Below are positions 23,340-34,000 of a DNA stretch of 64,000 bases, one piece after another. The stretch is from positions 13,780,001-13,844,000 of the forward strand of contig NC_133030.1 in the NCBI RefSeq assembly GCF_048771995.1, given 5' to 3'. Origin of the DNA: Taeniopygia guttata. Its lineage: Eukaryota; Chordata; Aves; Passeriformes; Estrildidae. The notes beneath the pieces were generated by a model that saw nothing but the letters and a program-made list of their open reading frames with translations, made no database searches and was not told the DNA's origin. The position numbers were made by a program, and so were the translations under genes. The stretch's first letter is position 1; each line of letters starts with the position of its first letter.

Positions 23340-26300
23340 AAAAAACCAGCTGGCTGTTTAAGAGGATTTATTAACTATTAATTAGGAGCAAGAGGTGCAT
23401 CAGAACTGAGAATCTGGCTCTTATTTTTACCACTTGGAATAGAAATCATAGCTATCTGTTTCACTGTGTTCCTAAGTAATTAAGCAGTAGTGAAAATAGG
23501 TGCACTATTAAAAATCTGCACTTTGTGCATTTGTAGATTAATCTGTGTACAGTGTATGTCTGTACATATGTGCAGTATGTAGCCAAAATGTACATAAAAT
23601 GGACAATAGGACTTAAGAAACATACTTTCTATTAAAAAAAATACCAGAAGAGAAACAAATCTGAATATTTATGATCCCTGAGCTCAGATTCAACTCATTT
23701 TAATGCATACAAGTTTTGCTCTCTCTTGCTGCTTAGTTATGTTTTCAGCTTCTGTCCTTGAGCACTGACTTTTATAAATAAAAGCTTTCATTAACTCTCC
23801 TTTGGTCTCCAAGAAATTTTTAATCCTTCATTCACACAAACAGCTACAAATAAGTGCTCATTGTTATTTATCTCGCTTGTTGGTGACATTTTTTATTCAT
23901 TTCGATCAGTGCATTTGCATTCTACCCAAAGTTGGCTCCTGTGCAGCTGATTATTCTCCAGTTACATCCTCAGACTCCTCACTATAACTGATCCAAGTAT
24001 GAGCCCAGTAAAACACACAAGCCCCCTTCCAAGCACACAGGTTTATTTGGCTTAAATTAGAATTTAGATAGAATGACAATAAATGTTTGAGGTTTAATTT
24101 CTTGCTGTATTTATACAAAATAAAAATGTTAAAACAATGCAGTTTGCTTTATGTCAAAAATAAGAGAGTAATAGGGGGAAAAAGGGTTCTGAATCTACAT
24201 TTCTGAAGAAATTATGTGTACGATTTACTTGTTGATTAATGTTTCTGGTTTTTATCATTTTCAGCTAGAAGCTCTCAGAAGCAGGATCACTTAATCTCTC
24301 ATCCTCCTTCCTCTTGCTGCCAATTGGCATGAGAGTCCACAGAGCATCAGCAGAGTCAGTGCCTCAGCCATGTGACATGGGCTCTATCAGTCCACCTAGC
24401 AGTGATTTGAAAAGAGGCAAACACAAACTGGTGTGCTGAGGGAAGACAACTCTTTCAATCTGACAAAAGTAAAGCATTTCATCCAGCCACCCACAGAAGG
24501 AAGTTATGACTTCATGGAGCTGACCACTTAGCTGCTGCCCTGATAGATGTCAATCTATTTTGTTAATTTCCAGCAGGTCAGAAAAACATTTTTCTATTTG
24601 GTTCACAGATAGGTTGAAAGAACTAATACGCTGAGTTTAAGGTGTATTTTCCAAAAACATTTCATATAAAGCTTTTTGCCCATTCAGTCTCTAGCCTTTA
24701 AGTAAAGAGAGAGTGCTGCTCCCACTGGTAAAGTCACTGAGCAAATTCCAGCTGGAGACTGGAGTCCTTCTCTCATTTCTCTGCTGGACAAAGCATTCTG
24801 CAATGTGTTTTTCCCTGCCAGGTGGGCATGCTCCAAAGACAGAGCAGGTTTTGTGCTGTTTCTTAAGTCATACATTATATATAGGGGATGCTTTATACAC
24901 GATGATAATAAATCTGTTTTCAGTCCCTAGCTGTGGTTCCCAGTGTGCTGTGGAGTGAAGCTGTTCCTAGCAGTGCTGATCTCAACCATGTGTCAAAAAT
25001 TTCCTTGATACTCACTGAGTTCCTGCTACCAAAATTCTTTCTCCTCTGAACACTTACAGGATGTGGCCTATGGCAGTATTTTTCATTCTTTGCCTTCTTT
25101 CCAGTAAATAAATCTAAGTTAATCTTCTAAGTAGAGTTCCTGAATTATTCTACTTATAGAGTAAACCTTAAAGAACATTCCCCGGATGTGTTGTTTTTTT
25201 TCTCCTGAGTGAGTGCAGAGGTTCTGCTGACATTTATTAGATGTGGACATCTTTGCAGGGGACTATTCGTATTATCAGCAGATACTAAACACCACTGACA
25301 ATTTCAAAGTTTAGTGGAATAGACAACACATTCACACCAGCAGTACCCCCCAGCAAGGGGAACTAAGAGCAGTGAAGAACAATTTAAAAGTCTGCTGCTG
25401 ATCCAGTCTAACAAATACAATTTGTGCAGTACATATCAACTGCAAAGTGATATAGCTAATAATGAATACTTAAATTTCACTCTGGCAGTAATTCAGAGAG
25501 CTAAAAGTCAGGTGATTAGAGTTATCTTCTCTATTTTTAATGAGACATATACTAACACTGTGAACTTACTGCAGAATCAGCATCCTGGGAATCATCTGCA
25601 GGCCATGTGCTTTCTACTAAATGGAAGGGGAAACACAGAGCAAATCTATATTGTTGAAATTGCTTGTTGGGTGTATCACAGTGGTGTCTTGGACAGGGGA
25701 ATTCATAGAATTCAGCAAGAATCAGAAGTTGCTTGGCCTGTGTGTCAGTTCACCTGCATTTGGGTTACACAGATGGGTACACAATACAGAGCAGGTTAAT
25801 TAGAAATCAGACATCGCCTGGAGCAGGCTCTGCCCAGCTCTTTGACTCTGAGTAGCTACTGAACAACAACCACACCAAAGTGGGATTGATACCCCACTGA
25901 ATGAGCAATCCCCCTCACCAAAATGAGACATGGTCCTTGCAGCATTTAGCATCTACACTTTTAAATTGTGCTACTTATTTTATTTATATCTTTCAGTCTG
26001 CATCTTTCCTCTTCTGTTTCAGGATGATTCCTCTGCATAATAATCTGCTTTCTGATTTTGCTTCCAACATTCTTCAGTTTAGTATCTATTTGATGCTTTG
26101 TCAGAAGTTAGAGAGGAAAGAAGTACCAGTGTTTGAATCATTTTATCTGGAGTTTCAGAAGTAATAACCAAAAAGAGATGACAAACATGATGTACATTTA
26201 CAATAGGGGAAAATGTGCCATTTTCTACAGTGTCAGCAATCCCCATCTTGCTAGTATGTACAATTTTCTAGTGAAAGGGTTTGAAAAAACAAAGGACTCC

Positions 26301-27125
26301 CGGACTCCCTCATCTGGCATCAATGCCCAGAGCAGCAAGTTCATAGACCTAACTGGCTTCTCAGGGCACTAAATTCCTGAATTATCAATTGCAAATATTA
26401 AAAGAGCTAATTACATTATTTAATGAAATTATTTTAAATAATTTGATTCTAAAAGAAATAAATTTTGAATAAATTACAGGTTCACATAGAATCTGCTCAT
26501 GATTTGAAACTTTATGTGGAATCTGACCACAATTTATAGCTTGGATTATTTCCTGCCACTGGATTTGGCAGGGGCTGTACTTGTGTAATAGCGTATTAGA
26601 CTATTTAGATCTTAAATGAATCAACTTCCTGTGACACCAGCGAGTTTTGTACACATAGCAATAAAGGCACGCTTTTATGAGCTCTGCTGTGTGCTGACCT
26701 GCATCTCCCTCATGGCTTTGGAAAGATCTGTGATCTCGGGAAACACAACTTGTAAATACCACTGCTATGAAACAACTGATCTGCTGGGGCCTGTATCAGC
26801 AATTTAAGAGCTGTTTAGATACGGTGTAAAGGTGGAGTAATCAGACAAACAAGGCTGAAATTAAATCGGACCTGAGAAAAATCCCGGGGCTGATAGAGGA
26901 GTTGTTCTTTTTCCCGGCAAATAGGTTGTTATTTTCGAACGAGAGGAACAAACGGAACAAGGTTCCCCTTTTCCTGGAAGGACGGCACTGCTCCAGAGGC
27001 GCGGAGGGGCTCCCGCCTCCTCTGCCCGAGGGGAGATCCCGCTCCCTTCGCTGATGGAAAGCAGTACCGAGGGAAAACGAGCTCGCCCACGGGCTTTATC
27101 CCGCTGCCCTGGGGTACGATCGGCG

Positions 27126-27582
27126 CTGGAGTGTGTCCAGGGAAGGGAAAGGAAGCTGGGGAAGGGTCTGGAGCGCGAGTGCTGAGGGGAGCGGCTGAGG
27201 GAGCTGGGAGCCGGGAGAGAAGGAGGCTCAGGCGGGACCTTGTGGCTCCGCAATTCCCGGAGAGCGTTCCCGGGGAGGGTCGGGTTCTTCTCCCGGGCAA
27301 CCAGAGCCAGGACAAGAGAACACAGCCTGTAGAACTTCTCCTCGTGTGCCAGGGGAGGTTCAGGTTGGACATCAGGAGGAATTTCTTCGCAGAAAAAGTG
27401 ATTATACACTGGAACGACTGCCCACGGACCTGGCGCAGTCACCGTCCCTGCAGGTGTTCACGGAACCACTGGACGTGGCAGTGCCATGCTCTGGTTGACA
27501 CGGCGGTGTTCGGTCATGGGTTGGACTCGGATGATACCAGAGGCCTTTCCCAACCTATTTGAGCCTGTGATTTATGCGATTT
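27126..27582 (+). mobile_element. CR1 LINE, 3' end fragment upstream of TMEM41B
   Basis: Runs from ctggagtgtgtccaggga through ggctgagggagctggg, gttcaggttggacatcagga and gcagtgccatgctctggttg to ggttggactcggatgatacc and cctttcccaaccta. This is the order found at the end of CR1 ORF2 and its 3' UTR. The copy has lost its 5' end and ends about 430 bp before the TMEM41B start codon. Confidence 0.9.
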
Positions 27583-27638
27583 ATGTCATTCCTTCGTAGC
27601 CGGGGCCGAGGAGCCGGGCTGGGACACCGCCGCCCCGC

Positions 27639-27746
27639 ACCGTATTTACCACAAGTGAGCGCATCCCTGTTACCGTAAATACACATACGGGTACGCCCAA
27701 AAGCCGGCGTTACCGTATTTACTGCCACTAACCCGCCACCGCATTT
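27639..27746. promoter_or_regulatory. Cluster of ACCGTAttTAC-type motifs
   Basis: Similar short motifs occur at 27639 (accgtatttacc), 27669 (gttaccgtaaatac), 27709 (gttaccgtatttac) and, more weakly, 27738 (accgcattt). The second and third differ only in aat versus ttt. The cluster sits between a CR1 fragment and the NRF1 site. I do not know a factor for this exact motif. Confidence 0.5.
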
Positions 27747-27871
27747 CAAGGACAACACGTGCTCCCGTACACCACAGCGAAGCCGTAATGTCCCGAGAAA
27801 AGCGCATGCGCCGTGCAGCGGCGGGGGCGGGAGCGCGGCCGCGACCCGGTGGGGTGAGGAGAGGAGGAGCG

Positions 27872-27958
27872 GCCGGTCCCGCCTCCTCCTTCTCCTCCTC
27901 CTGCCCGCGGCTCCCGGTGCTGCCGGTCCCGCCTCCTGCTGCCCGCGGCTCCGGTGCT
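27872..27958. repeat. Imperfect 50-bp tandem duplication before the TMEM41B ATG
   Basis: The block beginning gccggtcccgcctcct occurs at 27872 and again at 27922. Both copies end in gcccgcggctc and ccggtgct. The second copy lacks about a dozen C/T-rich bases. It probably lies in the 5' UTR or core promoter. Confidence 0.75.
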
Positions 27959-28010
27959 GCCGAGGCCTGCCCCGGCCCTGACTCGCCGGTCCCCGGGGCG
28001 CCGCAGAGCC

Positions 28011-28098
28011 ATGGCGCAGCGAAGGGCGGCGGAGCGCGGGCCTTGCCAGGCGGCGGCGGCGGCGGAGAGCGCCAGGCACCAGCGGCAGCTTCTGGAAG
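28011..28098 (+). CDS. TMEM41B: TMEM41B coding exon 1
   Basis: 29 codons plus one base, beginning MAQRRAAERGPCQ, with five consecutive GCG alanine codons. The donor GTGCCG is weak. The divergent N-terminus makes the start codon less certain than the other exons. Confidence 0.8.
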
Positions 28099-31000
28099 GT
28101 GCCGGGGGCTCGGGGCGGCGGGAGCGGGGGTGACCTCGCCCTGGTATCGGACGGTGCCCGATGCGGGTGTCGGTGCCCGGTGCGACTCTCGGTGCCTCTC
28201 GGGCACCGGCCCCGTCCCGCGCGGCACCGGGGCGGCCGGGCCGGGCCCCTCCCGGTGCGTGTGGGGTGAGGCGGCTCCCGCCCCTCGGCGCCCGAAATGG
28301 GGCACTGACCCCTTTCCCTTTTCCCTTTCCCCGGGAGGGAAGACGCGTGCTCCGTGTCTCTGTGTGTGTTGGTGTCATTCCACTACCGGCACGCCTGAAG
28401 TACATGAAGTGGAAGTGGCAGAAAGCGCAGTCGGCTGAGTTTTCCTTTTTTGCCCTATAAGTTGGTTATTTGTTTATTTATCTGTAATTTATTTTGCTCC
28501 TTGGAGGAGGTGTTGTCAGAACAGCCGCGGTGGCAGTGCCGTGGAACAGGCTGCCCGGAGAGGGTTGGAGTGTCCCTCCGTGAGCGGCGATACTCGGGAG
28601 CCGTGCGGATCCTGTTCCTGGGGTGAGCCTGCCCGAGCTGGAGCTTGGGCCGGGTGACCCTTCCAGCCTGACCCTCCTGGGATTCTCTGCTTGTAATTGC
28701 TTTGTGGATGTTGCCCTTGGCCTCGGCTGACCCAGCGTACAGCTGTGGGGTCGCGCTGACCTTAAACCTAAAAAGCCTTACAGAAGATAAAATTGCCATC
28801 TCGCCCAGCTGGCTCCGTGGGTTTCGTCATCCAGTCGCTGCATTTCGCAACAGCGAGGTGTCGGCGTGACCCACTTGAGTGTTGTGTGTTGGCATTGTAG
28901 TTGTGCCAGCGGCGTCTGCGAGGGAAAACACAGCCTCGGCTCTTTGTGTGTGCTCCAGGTGACCCTGGGTGGGAAGCTGGGTGAGCCTCAAAGTGCCTGA
29001 GGAGAGAGTTGGTTTGGTACATGCACACATACACATGTCTGTGTGGATGCATAGAGTACTTAGCATGGTGTTCATTTCAGTTCTAAATTCTTTATATGTG
29101 TAGTTGCATTTGTGTTTATGAATGTATTGCACTTATGTGGTCATTTTGATAAAAATATAAAATACAGAAGAGGCCTAAAACATCATTATGTCACTTACTG
29201 TACTCCAATTGCTTCCACTACACAAGGACTTAAAGGCTAATAAACACTTACGTATATATATCCACATGGATGTAAAATATGTGTAATTCCCAAGACTAGC
29301 ACTTTTATATAGGCTAGCATGTGTGTTTATGTAGATTTCCTCCTAATGAGTGTCTCACCTAGCTGGCTGTATCTGATAGTCTTTCATTAGAGGGGAAAAA
29401 AACCCCCAAAATCTGTTAATGAGCAGGTTTTTAAGTTACATTGTACATCCTGGAAATTTAACTTCAAGATGAATCTCTAGTTAATTAGACTGGCAGAAGA
29501 TTTCTGGCAAAAAGGAAAACATATGTATGGCTTACGTTGTTCAGCTCTGTTTTTTCTTTTTACAAATGTATTTATTAATTGAGGCTTAAATTATTATGGA
29601 TCACAGAGGGTGACTTCTGTGGGATGTTTGCCAGCATGAAAACTTCAAAGTTGTTTGAAAGCTTTCAGGGAATGTGAGCAATGTGTGTTGTTGAAAGCAT
29701 TGGTTGGAAGATGTCCACAGAGAGTTTACTTTAATATTCCCTTAAAGGATAAGTTTGAAATCTGCCGTAAATCATGAGGGATTGGATTTTTTTGTTTTGT
29801 TTTGCTAGGGCTGGGGTTTTTTCTAACTTTGTTTCATGTTTAATTTCAGGGAAAGCTCTTGCAGAAGGTGGATCAGCTCGGACATCACTTCTTATTTTAG
29901 TGTCCATCTTCTTATCAGCTGCTTTCCTTATGTTCCTGGTATATAAAAATTTCCCACAACTTAGTGAGTAAGTATGTTATAAAAGTTTAATTTATCAATT
30001 TATTTGCTTTTCAGTATCGGACTGTAGATGAGCCTGCATGGGGATATGACACAAACTCAGAGAATTGTTCTTGATCTGAGGTTTCTGTTGCAGAGTGCAG
30101 ATCCCGTGTTGTGAGGTGTTACCCCCTGGCACATTGTCAGTGGTAACTGACTCTTCTTAGCCACCTTCAGCTGAGAGCCAGAGTGTGTTTTGTTCAGGCT
30201 GAGTCCACTTGAAACTTCCTTGTGCCTTGGTGAATCTGGAGGCTGTCCCCAAAAGAGGAAATCCTTCTTCCTTCCTAGCTGAACTTTGCCTTCACTCTTT
30301 CTCCTTCTTGTTGCACTGTGTACTTGTGTTGGGATGGCAGGCAGGCTGACAGGAGGAAGCCTGCTTGTCTGGCAGCCCTGTTTTTCACTTTTAGTAGTTA
30401 AATTTCTGTCTGATTAACTTGCTCAACAAGGTCAGTTTGCAGTGGCCCATCCCTAAGCCTGATACAGAGGGAACAAATACTCTTAAGTGTGCTGCCCAGG
30501 GTTGCACCAGATTAAGGTGTGACATGAGATTTTTGCCCTTAGAACTTTATTTGTTTGTGAGGTGAAATTCTGCCACTCCTGCTGCACTTCAACTGTTCTG
30601 ACCCCAGCACTGAGGCAGCTGCAGTTGGTTTTGGCTGAAATGTTGGCTGCTTTCACTTGCCAAGGTTTGGTTTGTGCAATTTTTTTTTTTTTTTCATTGG
30701 TACTTGGTAAGAAAAAAAAAAAAAAAGCCTAGAAAAGAAGCACATTGTTGTACTGAATAAAAAACACAGCTTGCAAATATCTAAAATCGGGGATTTTCTA
30801 ATATAAACCACACTGTAAATATTAGGTGTTCATCTGAGAACATTATTACAACAATAATCATGGTTTGTTTGCTGAAGCTGTAATTTAGTGTTGTAGTGTA
30901 TCTAATTATCTCTGTATTCAGTAAGTAATTGTACTACACTGTTTGATTATATTTCCATCATTCCTGCTTTTTTTTTTTTTTCCTCTTCAGAGAAGAAAGA

Positions 31001-34000
31001 GAATGTATAAAGGTTCCTAGAGATATGGATGATGCAAAGGCCTTGGGGAAAGTCTTGTCCAAATACAAGGACACATTTTACGTTCAAGTGTTAGTGGCAT
31101 ATTTTGCCACATACGTTTTGTATCCTTTTTCTGATATAAAGGGCAGTTTTAATGTAGTCATGCTTCTCTGAAAATGAAAAATACAATTTGATAAATTCTT
31201 GGTCATGGGTGCAGTTTAACATCCCTAGGAGTGTCTACAAAGAGACAAATATTTGAAACTCTTAGGAATTTCAAAACTTTTATCTGTATTTTAGGCTTGG
31301 TCTTACTTTAGTAACTTTTAAAATAAAGTGAATTTTGAGGTAGAAATTACTGTTTGGTTTGCTCTAAAAGAAAACTGACTACTGCTTTGTTCTTCCTTAA
31401 GGCATTCAAAGTTCCACGTAAAGGTAATTTATAGAATATTTAGCAGTATTTCTGAAGGAAAGTATTTTGAGCCATCTTTCGTCTCTGTACTGCCCAAATT
31501 CACGAAAGCAAATCTATGTTTTCTTTTAGAGAGACAAATTTCTTAAGTGCTTTCTGTCCAGAGAGACACAAAGGCTACCTATGTTCTGTGGTGACTTCTT
31601 TTTTCTGAGTGCTGAATATATTAATTAATCATTAAACACACTCTTAACTGGAACACTTATCTAAAGGTTAATAACTTTAAAGCTGTAGAAGAGGTTTGTG
31701 TCACAGTTTTAATGCTGGAGGCTTTTGTAACTCAGGAGAGTCAGCACTGACCATGCCATTAGTAATATCCTTCAGCTCATTCTTTCAAAGTATTCCACAA
31801 GAAATATTTAATATTTCCCAAATTATTGATCTAGGAAGAAAATTAAAACATTAGTTTATATATTAACAAGGAGTAGAATAAATTGGCTCTTTTGAGTTGC
31901 TCTAGCAGTTCTAGATGTGATGACCTTTACTGTCTCAGCAGCAGACTGTGATCAGTTTCCAGGCATGGTACAGTTACCACTGAACCTTGGTATGGCTTAG
32001 CAAAAGCTGTCCTGCACTCAGGAAAACTATTGGACTTTTTAATATTTCTGTCAGTTCAACTTGAGTAAAATAGGGTACAGGGTTTTTTTGCTTTATAACT
32101 TTTCTATCCAAAGTGAGCAATGCATCATAGTCTCAAGTATGCCTAGCAAGCCGTAAGTCCAACAACCTGCTTGCTTATGCTGCAGAAACCTAATTTTTGC
32201 CTTTCAAAAATTTCTGACTGAAAGTAGTCATCAGCTCCTGTAGTAAGTGCTTACACTGAGCCTATTTGTAAGGAAGTAATAGCTGCCTTCATACATTCAG
32301 TCTTCCATGAAACTTGTGCTTATGGGCTTGGACAGGCCTGTGAACTCTCCAGAGAGAATGTCTGAAGCTGCACATCTCTAGTCAACAGGGTAAAATCAGG
32401 TGTTTCCTGGAAGTCACAGTAAATCCTCTGGCAGCTGTAGCACAGATAAAGAGAAAAATGTGGTCAGCTTTTATTACTTTGTGACTTACTGTTTGTATGT
32501 GTTGTGATGGATCTGCATCTTGTTGCTCTGGGCTTCAGCTTCGTGTGCTACTCCACAAAAGGTTTTTTGAAGTAAGGCTCTTGAGAGGCCCTGCCTATTT
32601 ATGCTTTTTCTAATTGTAAAATGTATCCTGACTGCTTATAAAATTAAGAACCATGTAGCTTTTTAGAAATGTGTTTTTCCTTAACAAAGATGCATCCAGC
32701 TTGCAAACATTTGCTATTCCTGGGTCTATATTCCTCAGTATCCTGTCAGGGTTTCTTTATCCCTTTCCACTGGCCTTATTTCTTGTTTGTTTGGTAAGTA
32801 TGGAAAGTAGTTTGTGGGAATATATTTCTATCCATTTGGAATATAACCAAGCATCTGAGCAGCTTCCTGTTGTAAATGATCAGTCTGAAATTGGCACGCA
32901 CTTCAGTTTCTGATGAACTATTGAGTTCTTACTCAGATCTGCTGCAAGAATGGCATTGCCCACAAAATTCACTGTAGCATTGGGTGATGATCCAAAACAC
33001 TGAGCTGTTTCTTCAGGTTTTCTTAATAATGAAGACATTGGAGTGTGAATCAGGGTTTCCCACACTCTAAATTTGTTTAGCATCTGCCTGAACCCAGTTG
33101 TAATTCAGTATACAATTACTGTGGTTCTATTATCACACTGCAAAATTCATCTGTTTTTTAACTGGCTTAAATATGCAAGAAGCTTAGTTTAAGATTTGAA
33201 ATGTATGTTATCAACAAACTTTGAAGTATGTCATGGGCAAAAGATGCAATCATGATGAGCCTTAGTATTGAGAATGCAGGGAGGACCCTGTTCAGTTTTC
33301 ATGTTTGAATTTCTTAAATGGCATTGTGCCTCTTATTTGCAAAGCTTTCACTGTTCAAAGTTTTAGAACTGCAGAAGCATTCAATGTTGTCTACTTTGAG
33401 TGTTGAGATTGAACAAAATGCCTTGGGAATAAACTGTCTTGTGTCTACAACATTCTTAGGGAGTGTGTCCATACTGCTGGAGGAGAGCCCTAATGGAAGG
33501 GTGCATGGAAACCTGCTCTAGCCAGGCAGTGTAGTTAATACAGACACAAGGCTGACATTAAGTGGAGTTTCTGCTCATTTGTTGTCTGTTTTTTTTTGTG
33601 GTTTCTTTTTTTTTTTTTTTAGTGCTCAGGACTTGGAGCTTCATTCTGCTATATGCTGTCATACCTAGTGGGACGTCCCGTTGTGTACAGATATTTAACA
33701 GAAAAAGCAGTAAAATGGTCAGAACAGGTAAGGTTTGGAGAGATGCTGGAACTTCTTGTACAAAATGTGTCATGGAATAGCATGGAAAACTAGGAGGTCT
33801 TGTGCTCATGTATCCAGTTACACAGAAGGGATTCTGGAAGGGATTTTATGGTATTTCCCATGAGAAAGTTGTCCTTACCTAGGAAGTTTTACAACTGATC
33901 ACCCCCCTGGTTTATTTAGTGTCAATAGGAAACCTCTCCAGTTTCAGGTAATTTCAAGTAATTGCTCTCTAAGCATTAGCACTAATGAAAGCTGTGTTTG

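Larger units (their letters stand above)
12946..26860. other. IPO7-TMEM41B intergenic region, no gene supported
   Basis: About 14 kb of AT-rich DNA between two divergent CpG-island promoters. I looked for protein-like frames, splice-flanked open stretches and RNA genes and found nothing I can support. The longest open frames (about 125-140 codons at 17.6, 20.0 and 25.4 kb) have no recognisable domain, and other frames are open beside them. It holds a 36-bp repeated sequence (14,745 and 18,016) and a 42-A homopolymer at 23,279. Distal enhancers could be present but cannot be read from sequence. Confidence 0.7.
27590..28330 (+). promoter_or_regulatory. TMEM41B: TMEM41B CpG-island promoter with NRF1-type site
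   Basis: A CpG-dense block surrounds TMEM41B exon 1. It contains a perfect palindromic NRF1-type site, GCGCATGCGC, at 27802-27811, 200 bp before the ATG, and no clear TATA box. A cluster of ACCGTA motifs lies just upstream, and a 50-bp tandem duplication lies between the NRF1 site and the ATG. The start site probably lies between about 27.8 and 28.0 kb (inference). Confidence 0.75.

Noticed and set aside
25422-25799. 125-codon plus-strand frame
   Set aside because: The composition is that of random AT-rich DNA, with no recognisable motif and an overlapping open frame.
27131-27562. 143-codon plus-strand frame and overlapping minus-strand frames of 147 and 193 codons
   Set aside because: They lie over a CR1 3' fragment and GC-rich DNA. 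The translation does not follow CR1 ORF2 or any other protein in frame.
27746-28438. Overlapping frames of about 170-220 codons on both strands at the TMEM41B CpG island
   Set aside because: Base-composition products. Only the frame from 28011 to 28098 continues in phase into a recognised protein.
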